64,000 nucleotides of DNA from the NCBI RefSeq assembly GCF_032854445.1, contig NC_088296.1:1862001-1926000 (forward strand), in the 5' to 3' direction. Under the pieces are notes generated by a model. It searched no databases. It was not told the DNA's origin and worked only from the letters and a program-made list of their open reading frames with translations. Shown here piece by piece: positions 1-11,518 of the stretch; position 1 is the stretch's first letter; every line of letters starts with the position of its first letter. Source of the stretch: Liolophura sinensis. Lineage: Eukaryota; Mollusca; Polyplacophora; Chitonida; Chitonidae. The position numbers and the translations under genes were made by a program.

Positions 1-1175
1 CTCTCGTTTCATGCTTACATCCGCTTTTTCCACAGTGTGTTCCTCACGCAATTTTTGTATCCAAATTCTCACGTCGGTTTTCGCCTGACCGTCATACTGT
101 CCGCCGTATTATAAGTCAAATAACTGCGTCGTAAAACACCACCCAAATAAATCAATCAAATCAAAATTCTCCTGCCGGTTTTCGCCTGACCGTCATACTG
201 TCCGCCGTGTTATAAGTCAAATAACTGCGTTGTAAAACACCATCCAAATAAATCAATCAAATCAAAATTCTCCTGCCGGTTTTCGCCTGACCGTCATACT
301 GTCCGTCGTGTTATAAGTCAAATAACTGCGTTGTAAAACACCAGCCAAATAAATCAATCAAATCAAAATTCTCCTGCCGGTTTTCGCCTGACCGTCATAC
401 TGTCCGCCGTGTTATAAGTCAAATAACTGCGTTGTAAAACACCAGCCAAATAAATCAATCAAATCAAAATTCTCCTGCCGGTTTTCGCCTGACTGTCATA
501 CTGTCCGCCGTGTTATAAGTCAAATAACTGCGTTGTAAAACACCAGCCAAATAAATCAATCAAATCAAAATTCTCCTGCCGGTTTTCGCCTGACCGTCAT
601 ACTGTCCGCCGTGTTATAAGTCAAATAACTGCGTTGTAAAACACCAGCCAAATAAATTAATCAAATCAAAATTCTCCTGCCGGTTTTCGCCTGACCGTCA
701 TACTGTCCGCCGTGTTATAAGTCAAATAACTGCGTTGTAAAACACCAGCCAAATAAATCAATCAAATCAAAATTCTCCTGCCGGTTTTCGCCTGACCGTC
801 ATACTGTCCGCCGTGTTATAAGTCAAATAACTGCGTTGTAAAACACCAGCCAAATAAATCAATCAAATCAAAATTCTCCTGCCGGTTTCCGCTGACCGTC
901 ATACTGTCCGCCGTGCTATAAGTCAAATAAGTGCGTCGCGAAACACCATTCAAATAAATCAATCAAATCAAAATTCTGACGCCGGTTTCCGCTGACCGTA
1001 ATGCTGTCCGCCGTGTTATAAGTCAAATAAGTGCGTCGCGAAACACCATCCAAATAAATCAATCAAATCAAAATTCTGACGCCGGTTTCCGCTGAGCGTA
1101 ATACTGTCCGCCGTGCTATAAGTCAAATAAGTGCGTCGTAAAACATCAGCCAAAAAATCAATCAAATCAAAATTC
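1..1175. repeat. ~101 bp tandem satellite, SINE-tail derived
   Basis: About 11 to 12 head-to-tail units of ~101 bp run from the window edge to about 1175, so the array is cut at the left. Each unit reads CCGGTTTTCGCCTGACCG, then CATACTGTCCGCCGTG, TATAAGTCAAATAA and GTAAAACACC, and ends CAAATAAATCAATCAAATCA. The same ordered blocks form the 3' half of the SINE at 43390-43654 (CGGTTT, CATAATGCTGGCCG, CGTATAAATGAAATA, GTAAAACGCCAATCAAATAAATA). Central units are nearly identical; the last three or four (from about 880) have diverged and keep an AATGCTG closer to the SINE. I infer that a SINE tail was amplified in tandem. Confidence 0.9.
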
Positions 1176-1312
1176 TTACATTTTTATAGCTAAGAACTAT
1201 ATATTAAATAATACAAAATATAATATATCAGCGTTAGACAGACTTGACAACCGTATGTTGGACAACCCACATCTCAGTCAATTTAGGTGGTATGTGAGGA
1301 TTTCGTATACAT

Positions 1313-2140
1313 GCATAGCAGAAACTACAGCTTTCTAAACCTTTGTGGTCTGGAGAGTTACTCCAGCATCATCCAATATCCAACTCCAACATCATCTAAA
1401 TACTGGTAGGAAGAAACTACAGCTTTTTAAAACTTTATTGTCTGGAGGTGCATAGCAGAAACTACAGCTTTTTGAACATTTGTTGTCTGGAGAGTTACTC
1501 CAACACGGTCTAAATACTGGTAGGGAGAAAGTACAGCTTTTTAACCTTTGCTGTCTGTTGAGCTACTCCAACATCATCTAAATATTAGTAGGCAGAAAGT
1601 ACAGCTTTTTAACCTTTGCTGTCTGTTGAGCTACTCCAACATCGCCTAAATACTAGTAGGGAGAAACTACAGCTTTTTGAACATTTGTTGTCTGGAAAGT
1701 TACTCCAACACCGTCTAAATACTGGTAGAGAAAGTACGGCTTTTTATCTTTTTGTTGTTTGGAGAGTTACTCTAATAATGCCTAAAAACTGGTGGCAGAA
1801 AGTACGCCTTTTTCACCTTTGTTGTCTGGAGAGTTACTCCAATATCGCCTTAATACTGCTAAGCAGAAAGTACAGGTTTTTTAACTTTTGTGGTCTGGTG
1901 AGTTACTCCAACATCGCCTAAATACTGGTAGGCAGAAACTACAGCTTTTTTAGCTTTTGTTGTCTGGAGAGTTACTCCAACATCGCCCAAACACTGGTAG
2001 GCAGAAAGTACAGCTTTTTAGCCTTTGCTGTCTGGAGAGTTACTCCAACATCGCCTAAATACTGGTAGGCAGAAAGTACAGTTTTTTTAACCTTCTTTGT
2101 CTGGAGAGTTACTCCGACATCGCTTAAATACTCGTAGGAA
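1313..2140. repeat. ~69 bp degenerate tandem array
   Basis: Roughly 12 imperfect units of about 69 bp. Typical blocks are TACTGGTAGGCAGAAAGTAC, AGCTTTTTAACCTTTG and TGTCTGGAGAGTTACTCCAA. The best-conserved spacing is 69 bp between 1899 and 2105; earlier units carry insertions. Stop-free runs across it are a product of the repetition and are not called as genes. Confidence 0.85.
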
Positions 2141-5100
2141 TATGTGTATTATGTTCCCTGCTAACAGGATGATTTCATGCAAATTTCCACCAAAAAAGAG
2201 GCAAACAATAAATCAGGAAAAACAAAACCCCTAATTATCAGAAACAATACAGTGGTCAACTATTTTGGATCCTCGCACAGGTATTTTTTGACATGTAAAA
2301 ATATACTCGAACAAACTCATACGTTTGTAAAAAGCTACAGTTATGTAAATGGAGTGCAAAATTTATAACTTATTGATGTGTTTAAGATACGAGAAAATGT
2401 GCATTGGATTTCATTTGCATTTAGGTTATGTGTCTCTTAGAACTGCGCTTTTGTCCCCATCATTGCGTGGAAAACAAGGAATATCACGCCAAAAGCGAAC
2501 ATCGATAAATGCATTAGCAGAGTCAATGTAAATAGCAGGTTATCCCATTGGCCTAACCTTTACAAGAGAACAACCCAGCGAGCACATCGATAAGTTTTAT
2601 CTAATCGGCGATTTCCGTTGCTAATGGTCTATCCGATCAGCCGATATTCGAGTGCAAACGTCCAGAGGCAAAACCCTCAATTACAAGCTGTTTTACACGG
2701 CATGGGTTGGGGGCGGGTATAGAAGTCGGTGATGGACACGCCCTGGGCTGAAAACTAAGCCCTTAAGAATGGAATGAATGGTAGAGAAGGAAATAGAAAA
2801 TTGACACTCTGGGGGATATTGATGATATAAATCGGTGGAAATCTTCCATGGAGATTCTGTGACCAGTGGTGCTTAGAGAGAAGATGGGGGGGTGGGGGGA
2901 GGCGTATTGAGTCAAAGTTTGTTTTATAATGGGCTGAAATTCAAGGATGAAGGTTTTTGACCATTGTTGATTTAACTGAAGAGGGATGGGGCGTTGTGTT
3001 GGGGATGAAAAAATTAAAAACAGCTTTTCAGTATCATTAATACCCCTATGTCGTGGATCTCAGAAAGCTTCCCATTTAACTCTCTTTCACGAAACGGTAC
3101 GCTTGTCAGATGGCTCATGTGAACCCTGCAAACCACCGCCATTGTGAATACCCTTAAGGAAGTCATTGTTCTTTTAGGTCTTGGTGTTTATCCGGAGTTA
3201 AACCATAGTTGTTACGTCACTCTACTGTCAAGCTTTAGTTTCGTTTTTTAGGAAACTACAGAGAAACTACAGATAGTGTACATTCATATATTTTGGAAAG
3301 TACAATTCGACGGAAAACTTAGTCTATAGAGACACCAAAATCAGCATGAGGAATATCTCGTCCTCGACAGAATCCATGGTGAAATAATTCACACTGCTAT
3401 GTGGCCTGGATCTTATAAAGCTGTTCATCACTCCGCCACCCCAGCCTTGCATAATTCCCTCGTGCAAACCACTGCCTTGGCGATGCAAATACCACGGCAT
3501 GTTCTATCGCGATGATGTCCTTTTCAGTTATCGCATGTCACCAAAGATCCACGAAATATGCATGCAGATATCGGACATAATTTAACTGGAGCAGCGTGTA
3601 TAAGGCAAAAGTTTATAATTCACGAACGAGTTACATACAGTTTTCAACCTTGTAGGTATACATAGCCCAAATTCACTGTATAAAATAGAACAGTTTATGT
3701 CAAATGTTTTTGCCACGTATGATTTAGGCAGTGTAAAAAATCACTCGGGTACATGAGTATTTTTAGTCACTATCGTTTAAGACTTCCCTAAAAGACGAAT
3801 CAACATGGCCCTATGGTACTTTCTTCATTACGTAGTGTGTGTTTAACACGTATAGGAATTGGAGCTTTTATCATCCACGCTTACACATTTATTGTTTTAT
3901 TTATTTATCTGCCCTTTTTATTGATGCTCTGTGCATTTTTTAGAATGTATTCTTGTTAGAATTGTTGTCAAGACTCAAGAACAGAGGGTGAATCTAGAGA
4001 TTCCGGTCTAAGATTCAACCCGTGTCTCAGCACACGTACGCTAGAAATTGTCTGAAGTTTTTTTTACAAAGAATGATAAAATATATATTAATAAATATTT
4101 ATAGATGTTTAGGCTTAAATGATAACCCAACGTCGCCACCAACGCTCTCTACCAGTGTTTATTGAATGAACGGAGGAAAATCAGAGATGAATATCTGCGA
4201 GTCCAATAAATAAGTTTGATAACATATCGGTTGTCACATCCGGCGGCATTGACGTATTTTTTTTCTTCATGATAAACTTGAGATTGTGAGGTATGGAGTC
4301 GCCTTAACAGTTATTGGTCCCTTCTACTCCCGATACATGCCACGACGTATGATTGCTCACTTTTTAAAAGCCTCTATGTCATGAAAATCTATATGCCTGT
4401 ATCGCCTGATGATTTCCGCAATTTTGGATTTCTGTAACCAACTGGATGTTTGTGTCTTCCAACACAAGATCCAACAACTTTCGATTTATGTTTTCATTTA
4501 TTTTATGAAATCTGTTTATTTCTGCATGCATGCCTCAGATGAAGTGTACATGGTTTGATGCATTTTCAGGTAGCTTTTTGGTCGTCATGTTTTCGTGGAA
4601 TGAACAAAATGAACCCCCGTCATGGAGTGGCCCTTGATGGTCTTGACTGCTAAGCTATCTTGCTTAATCGGCATGATGTCTCTCCCCACTCCATGTGAAA
4701 GTCATACTCTCTGAAAAGCGTCAACGGAATAGCATATTACTACATCGCGAGTCACTAACTGTAGAAACCGGGTTGTGGTTTTCTTTCTCCAGCTAAATCT
4801 CTGGTAACAACCACTAATAATCGGAAAATCGTTACAGATTTGCTTGAAATGTTCGCAGGTCATGTGATTGTCACGCGTTCCCGAGGTTTGTTATTAGCCT
4901 AATGGTCGCGCGACTAACCGAAATTCTGTAAGCAATAACCAATCGATAAGCATATGATTTAATCCTTCCTAAATCCCCCGGATGTAATGCGAGGACACGG
5001 GGCACTTAACCGAGCAATAAAGCTTTATGCGTCCATTGCGGTTGACCAAAGCCTTCTATTTATATGATGGAGGAACACGCAAACCTAGGCCTACACAAGT

Positions 5101-5389
5101 AATGCACTGCATACTGTTCCAGAAGTACTTTCTTCCGAAAATCCACGAAGGCAGTATTGAAATAATGATGCTGGAAAAGCAGGAAAAGAAATAATAAATT
5201 GAACAGGGATGAAAAAAATGGAACATGTCAAAATACAAAAATACACAGAAAAAATGTATGGTACGTGTACAATAAAAATCAAAAAATGTATCCAGATAGA
5301 ATGGCTGATTCTAGAATAACATTAAAACAAATAATAAATTAAAGCCGGGTGTTACCTGAAATATGTCAATATACCAGCTTGGCAGATTG
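2141..5389. other. No gene or repeat recognised
   Basis: About 3.2 kb of AT-leaning sequence in which I see no tandem array, SINE or convincing reading frame. Short open stretches near 2177-2531 and 5056-5282 lack homology that I recognise. A possible exon at 2170-2280 (acceptor-like CTAACAG, donor-like CACAGGTAT) is too weak to call. Low-complexity G runs occur near 2888-2900. Confidence 0.6.
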
Positions 5390-6012
5390 TTTAAAATGTT
5401 TTAATGTTATTATGTTGAATGCGATGACAATATAGCATTTTGAGTAATTCTTGACCACTGACGTCTAATAAATGGCAATTAATATTACTCCTTGTTTTTA
5501 CCTAATCTGCTTAAGCCATGGTGCTAGGGGGGGGGGGTTAAAAATGGTACCATCATGCATTTTAATAAAGAGTAAGAATAAAACCCCAACTGAGGTAAAT
5601 TGACAGGAGGCCGTATTTCACCAAATGATCACGCTACGAGTGACAATGTGCCTGCTGTTATACTGTCGTCGGTGCTCTTCTTTTTTCTCTGCTTTTTTTC
5701 GCTGCTCTGTTTTTTCTCTCTATGCTGCACGTCTATCACAGTGTCGTCGCTGCTCTGGTTTCTCTCTCTATGCTGCACGTCTACCACAGTGTCGTCGGTA
5801 TTCTGTTTTTCTCTATGCTGTACACCTATTATAGTGTCGCCGCTGCTTTTTTTTTCTCTATATGCTGTACGTCTATCACACTGACATTCGCTGCTCCGGT
5901 TTTTCTCTATATGTCGTACACCTATCATAGTGTCGCCGCTACTCTGTTTTCTCTCTATGCAGTACACCTATCATAGTGTCGCCGCTACTCTGGTTTCTCT
6001 CTCTCTGCTGTA
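5390..6012 (+). repeat. Dispersed repeat carrying a ~45 bp tandem array, copy 1
   Basis: The left half (5390-5640) has the landmarks TTTTAATGTTATTATGTTGA, GACGTCTAATAAATGGCAAT, GCCATGGTGCTAGGGG and CTGAGGTAAATTGACAGGAG. These recur in the same order at 16985-18040 and 56050-56330. The right half (about 5655-6012) is seven to eight units built on GTCGTCGCTGCTCTGGTTTC, TCTCTATGCTGTACG and TCTATCACAGT. It abuts the (AT)n tract. Reading frames of up to 112 codons on both strands come from the repeat and are not real genes. Confidence 0.8.
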
Positions 6013-6015
6013 GGT

Positions 6016-6017
6016 CT

Positions 6018-6101
<84 letters not shown>
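6016..6101. repeat. (AT)n microsatellite
   Basis: About 43 uninterrupted AT dinucleotides directly after the VNTR of the dispersed repeat. It is likely to be length-variable and hard to assemble. Confidence 0.97.
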
Positions 6102-6103
<2 letters not shown>

Positions 6104-6339
6104 TGTAACAAAAATACCGTTATTTGTGAGTATACTGTCTAGATATGGTGCCCTGACATGTTATATTATGGACATTCTATCGCTTTTGACCATCAGTAAG
6201 TAAAGTATTACCCTTACAGAACTGTACAGTTTAACTTAACAGGCTCTGCATTTAGTATTCGGCCTTTAGATTATATATGTTAGTAGTGTTCTGGTTTTAG
6301 TCCAGATGCTGTAGTCTTTAAAACTGTGCCCAGGTATCT
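6102..6339. other. Unannotated spacer
   Basis: No recognisable element. A stop-free run continues out of the AT tract as far as a GTAAGT at 6193, but nothing else supports an exon. Confidence 0.5.
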
Positions 6340-6552
6340 TTATTTATTCATTTGATCGGTGTTTTACGCCGTACTCAAGAATATCACTTATGCGACGGCG
6401 GTCAGCATTTTTGTGAGAGGAAACCTGGCGGAAGCCCATGACTATGCGCAGGCCGGAGAGGAAGACAGCGTGAGCTGGGGTGAAAGTCACAGTGAACGAA
6501 CTGGTGAGAGAATCTTGGGTCATTGTTGACCCCCTTGGTCACGGAGGCCCCC
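6340..6552 (-). mobile_element. tRNA-derived SINE (main family), internally deleted
   Basis: Minus-strand copy. It starts with the A/T tail TATTTATTCATTTGAT, then GGTGTTTTACGCCGTACTCA and GACGGCGGTCAGCAT, and ends in the reversed tRNA-like head GGTCACGGAGGCCCC. It is shorter than the copy at 43390-43654. The stretch between the GGTGAGAG landmark and the 5' end has been reduced, so box A is partly lost. Confidence 0.9.
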
Positions 6553-7780
6553 GTATCTCTGTATAAAGCAGTCTAATAATGCCTCCTCGCATCCCTGCAC
6601 TACGCCACTCCGCCCCAATTCTGCCCTCTTTATCCATGTTGCTAGAAGCCGTTTTGCTGGACACAATATTAGAACTTATATGAACAGTTAGATGAAATGT
6701 CCCAGCTGCTTAGGCCATGATACAAGAGTGTGTGTAATTTGATACTATTATTACACTGTTGTCACTGCTCAGATTTTGCTCCACTTGGTGTAAGTCTTTT
6801 AGCATATTATGCAGATTTTGACGCACACTAGACAGGAAGTGACCTCCTTCTGCTGAACTGTATTTTAATGAAGAACCTTATTAGGAAATCACAATAATCG
6901 TCTTATAACACAGCTGAAAGGAGTTGAGTGTGCGTAAGTAGCATTTCGAGTGGACGAATTCAAAATTGGATTGATTGGGAATATATGTAGTTGCTGTGCC
7001 TGACTAAATTTTGCGTGATGTTATTGCCTCCCTACCCACACTTCCATCCTGTCCACAGTTTAGGAGGAATAAGAAATTCGATAATTAAGGACCCTGTGGG
7101 AAGACATGTTGTAATTTCCTAAAGCATTATCATGATGGCAGCTCTGTCTTCGGCTAATGAAATCCTGTGTGATAAGCGGGCACATGTCATTTGGCATCAT
7201 CATAGCTGCAGATTACTTGGATGAGAGGAAATCTAGACTCTCGAGATTTGCACGAAATAATCCGATGCATTTCTGTATCAAATTCATTCCTATTTCCGCG
7301 ATTATCCGTCAACTGATGCGAACACTGCAGCGGCTAGCCTGGAACACAGTCGTGTTATTACGCCATGTCTCCGGGAATAACGGAGATGGGGTGCGATCGC
7401 TGATTAAAAGACGGGGATACACAATTAGCGCGGAGCCACCAGAGAGCCATGCCTTGTCTGTGGAAAGAGAGCCGTGTGGAAACAACACTCTGGCTGGCAA
7501 GCTAGTCACCTTATCTAGAAAACTGAATGATTGCCTTGAATGATTCAAGTCACGAGGAAATCCTGTATCGCTCCAGGCATCTTTCTTGTACACCAATCAA
7601 TTTAACCGATCTAAAGACGGTGGTAGTCCCAACGCATCGGGATTACAAAAATAGAAAGGCATGTAAATCCTTCTGTAGTCCGTATGTCAAGCATGTCGCG
7701 CAACAACTGTATTTTGCAGGTACCTGCTGTAAAATTGATCAAACTGCTTGTATGTAGCTTTGGGACAAAATGATCAATTA
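6553..7780. other. Unannotated; one ATG-started frame of 128 codons
   Basis: No repeat recognised except a single decayed VNTR-like unit near 6750-6790. A frame from ATG at 7157 to a stop at 7541 encodes 128 residues with no motif I know, no clear splice context and no duplicated copy. Its length is not remarkable for 64 kb read in six frames, so it is described here and not called as a gene. Confidence 0.4.
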
Positions 7781-7789
7781 CATATATCG

Positions 7790-7875
7790 AGTATAAAAGA
7801 GTACAGCATACAGAAAAAAAACTAGATCAGCGAAAGTCAGTGTGATAGTTGGCAAATGGTCATACGAGGGACCCA
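7790..7875 (-). repeat. Fragment of the VNTR-bearing dispersed repeat
   Basis: Reverse-strand match to the segment just before the tandem array: CAGTGTGATAGTTGGCAAAT and GGTCATACG. These are the reverse complement of the ACGTGTGACCATTTGCCAGA and CACACTG landmarks seen at 16795-16815. Confidence 0.65.
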
Positions 7876-7975
7876 AGGCCGAGTTTCACAAAGCAGAGTA
7901 CGACATTTATTTATGTACGATCATCGTATATGTACGACATCTTTACTGAGCACAGCCTCTTTTTCAAAACAAATT

Positions 7976-8107
7976 GGGCCACGACCATACGGATGGAAAG
8001 GAAGGGGGCATGAGCTGGACTTGAACTCCAATGGACCTCACTGGTGAGACGCCTTTTGGTAATTGCGCCGTTCTGGCGGGCTAACCCCCTGGGCCAAGGA
8101 AGCCCCT
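7976..8107 (-). mobile_element. SINE head fragment (main family)
   Basis: The sequence runs GGGCCACGACCATACGGATG, CATGAGCTGGACTTGAACTC (reversed box B region), CACTGGTGAGAC and GGCCAAGGAAGCCCC. The 3' tail is missing, so this is a truncated copy. Confidence 0.8.
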
Positions 8108-8220
8108 ATTAGTTTTGTAACACGGGTTCCTAAGTACACGTCTTAAACATCACAGTGCTAAGTTTGTCTCAATATAATTATATAAACATATCCACCAATT
8201 TCATTCTTTTGCGTTTTCAG

Positions 8221-8340
8221 TGTTTTTTTTTAACTGAATATGCATCCTTGGACGTTTATGAAGAAGAAACTTTCACTTACAAAATCAAAATGAAAAGTAT
8301 GGACGATTGGAATTTGGCACAGCCTGTTGAAAACCAGTAA
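8221..8340 (+). CDS. Possible terminal exon (weak)
   Basis: A GCGTTTTCAG acceptor-like site is followed by an open frame. After a T-rich start it encodes about 34 residues rich in E, K and D, including YEEETFTYKIKMKSMDDWN, and ends at TAA 8338-8340. The residue mix looks more protein-like than its AT-rich surroundings. Against it: the run of T right after the acceptor is unusual in coding sequence, there is no polyadenylation signal that I would defend, and I recognise no family. It could equally be chance. No partner exon could be linked to it. Confidence 0.2.
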   Translation, partial: CFFLTEYASLDVYEEETFTYKIKMKSMDDWNLAQPVENQ

Positions 8341-8344
8341 CAAA

Positions 8345-10520
8345 TCGTGTTGGTAGCAAAACAACGGAAGTAGATTAATACACGTAAAATTATTTTTTAA
8401 AATTCCAGATCTTTGGTGGCGAAGATGTATTTATTCCGTGGTTGTTTGAATATATTTTTGTGTAAACCAATTCATTACAATATGCGCATGGGCGTGCACA
8501 GTTAGGCCTAAATGAAGACAGGAACATCCTTTCAGGACACTTATGTAAATTGATTAGTGAACAAAACTTCAGTAAGTTCCTCTAAGTCAAAGCAGTTTTC
8601 TGTGGAACCCTTTTAGAGACATGTTAAAAACGGTTACTTCTTGAACATGATATTCGCCTGAGGGATTGTCATTATAAAAACACTGAGTGTTTCTGCTTTC
8701 AAGTGGATTAAAACCGGTCGAATCTACCCTGCAGCACCCTTTACACTTTTTTCTTTGCACGATTTTTCAAAGTTGTGATTAATTTGCCAGCCCAACAATT
8801 AGCAAGGATAAAATCCTTTAATTCGAGCCAGCCCTTAGAAACATTATTCCACCCCCAAAGGCGGCGTGTTAAGTCTGAATTACAAAGGAACGTCACTTTT
8901 AAAGCGGAAAATGTAATTTTTAGGAGTTACTTCTTTTGCCGAATGCCTGAACAAAGTCTTTCTTAAGTAACGCTTTCCCTAAATAGTAGCCATGGACGTT
9001 TTTGAAAAGAGAGGATGATCTGGTGTGAAATCATCTATAATTACAACGGAAGATGGAAGATCTGGGAAGATTTTATCATGCCCATTGTAACAGAAATTTA
9101 GTTTCTCGTTTTATTAAAGACTATACTTAGCCCGGGCATAGTTATGGGCAGGCTTTTATGTTTGTAACTGGAATTAACCATGAGGTAATAACGTGTTTCC
9201 TGTCAAATTACTGTAAAAATCTCAAATACTCGATAACAAGACATCTTGTCTGGCTATGGCAATAGTCAGAAACTTTAAATTGTAAATTGCAGAACATCAT
9301 GGGTAGGTATATAATCAAACGTTTTCTTGCGATATTTTCTCCACTGTTTTACGAAGACAGTAAACAGTTTTGAGCTCTCGACCCCCGCAGGTCATGAAGT
9401 CACCGGCAATCGGGTTCGAGACACGGAGAAATTTAAGCCAGTTTTCAGCACTAGTATTTGTACTACATCCAAAATGCGTAAAAACGATGATACCGTTACT
9501 TTATTTAATGAACAAAATCTTCATCCGGATATCTTCTTAACGCAACATGATTTTTTTCTGTTTCTGATACACTCGGCAGTGACATGCGTTGGCGCCAGAA
9601 CGCTGGGATTAAACGAAGTAGCCTTCTCTTGAAAGTTTCTTTACCTTAACCCTGGGGCCCATTTTCCATTCAAACTTTAATTTCCGCAGATTTGTATCAG
9701 ACGTAGCCTTTGGGTTTATCCGGGTTAGATTCAGTAAAAAAACATATATATATATACATTCGAGGATATTGTAGTATTACCCTCGAGGATACCACAACGC
9801 TTTTTGTTTAAAGATGGTTGTGGAAATTCTAATAAGGCTTCATCAAAGCCAAACCCAAAGTCAGGGATTGCTGATGAAAATGAAAAGAAATTATCAATAT
9901 ATTATTTTTCAGTTTCCGCCAGCCACTGAGAATACGTGTTCGAATCCAGCTCGTGCTTTTTTGTGATCTCTTTTAAGTCAAAAAGGTTTGTCAGCTGTCT
10001 ACCGAAGGTCCGTGGTTTATTCCGGCCACTCCGACTACAGTCGCTCATTGACCTGGTTGGCAATGTAAATGAAATAACGAAATAAATAGATAAATAAGCA
10101 AAATACCAGCTATGTAACACAGAGGCAAAGCCGTGAAGTCTGATTTCAGCCTGGTCCGCTGGACAAGAGAATTCCTCTGTCGTCACAACCAGATTTGTTC
10201 CATTATTTGTTCGTTTTCTGTTGGTTCAGTTCGTCAAGGTCGTCATAACAACAAGTACAGAAGCAAGCTAGAGAATTTCTAAGGTGCTGTCTTAATATTG
10301 AAATCATAATGCATTCATTTGCAAGCACAGACGGCTAGATTATGGGAACAGATCGTCTTGTGTGTTGAACACCGGGCCTGATGGATATCTCGGCATGAAT
10401 CAGACACGGTTTTCTTAATCGGCTTTAGAATCTGACAGTAGAAGTACAACTTTCCATCATCAAAAGTTATTTAAAATTTTCTGTACCCTTCTTCTCTCGC
10501 TGCTGCAGCAAAAAACCCGC
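8345..10520. other. No gene or repeat recognised
   Basis: Single-copy-looking AT-leaning sequence. There is a short (TA)n at 9746-9758 and a local near-repeat, ACCCTCGAGGATA beside ATTCGAGGATA, at 9758-9790. The open frames at 9327-9632 and 9902-10186 have no support beyond being open. Confidence 0.5.
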
Positions 10521-10524
10521 AGCC

Positions 10525-10572
10525 TGACATCATCAATGACATCATCAATTACGTCATCAGTGACGTCATCAA
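10525..10572. promoter_or_regulatory. Four tandem CRE/ATF-like 12-mers
   Basis: Four consecutive 12-base units: TGACATCATCAA twice, then TTACGTCATCAG, then TGACGTCATCAA. The last contains the full palindrome TGACGTCA, the consensus site of CREB/ATF bZIP proteins; the others are one or two changes away. Whether they act as an enhancer is inference. A simple 12 bp tandem repeat without function is the alternative. Confidence 0.5.
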
Positions 10573-11518
10573 ACATTAAAATATCCTAAAGTAGCAATTG
10601 TCTAAGGCCTTGACCATAAAATTCATGCCGGCTAGTTCATTTGCCTGGCTCGAATCGAGACATTGGGCAAGGTTTTTGCAATAATACCCTACTAGATCGA
10701 CCTGGCTAAGTACGTTAATTCTAAGTTATATTTTGCGTGTTTGCAAGGTGCTGTTCATTAAAAATGTGGATGATGACAGGGGCGATGAACGTAATGATGA
10801 ATAATGAAACTCGTGGCATGTAGAAGTCGGCATCAGCTGGCAGGCATTAAACACCTGGAAATGTGACATATCGATGAAGCTTTAGAGGCAAGTTTTTCTG
10901 GCAGCTGTTAAGGCAGTTACAGACAAAATTCAGTCATGTAGCCGACTAAACACTGTGCAGGCATCTTTGAATTGTTTTTAAAGTTAATAGGCTTTGGAGG
11001 ATAACGATGGTAGATGTTTTTGGCCATTAAGAAAGAAAAGATTTGTTAACAAAAAATTAAGATATAGTTGAATTTTCATCTTATGAGACAGAATTTTACA
11101 TACAAAATGGCTTCCAAAATGAAGTGGAACTGACGCCTTTAACGGCTTTATCAGACGTATGTGTTTAAGATCACCTTGTGGCCCAAACATACTCGCCATA
11201 CTCGCCAAGGCAGGAAAAAGCAACACTGGTGCAACCTAAAGCACGCCTACACCACCGTAAAATAAACAGCGAAAAATATATAGATAGTCATGGATTGGGT
11301 TCGCCTGCAAACACACACATCGATGTACAGAAGCCATTGTTTCCACCAAAAAAGAGAACTCATACAGACTGATCACGCTTCAGGGAAATGATAAAGGGAT
11401 GACGGCAATCGAATAAAGATGACGATGCCTTAATGAACGGGTCCGTCAGTCCAACAACTCATTTGTACGACACTGAAGTAAGGGATATCATGTATGTGCA
11501 TCCAACGTTGTAAGCTAC
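10573..11518. other. No gene or repeat recognised
   Basis: An open run near 11178-11372 encodes 64 codons but has no ATG and an in-frame stop just upstream. No element boundaries were seen. Confidence 0.45.

Noticed and set aside
1-1175. CRISPR array
   Set aside because: The units are contiguous 101 bp satellite without unique spacers, and the sequence is from an animal.
7157-7543. 128-codon ATG frame as a gene
   Set aside because: No motif, no splice context, and within the length expected by chance in 64 kb.
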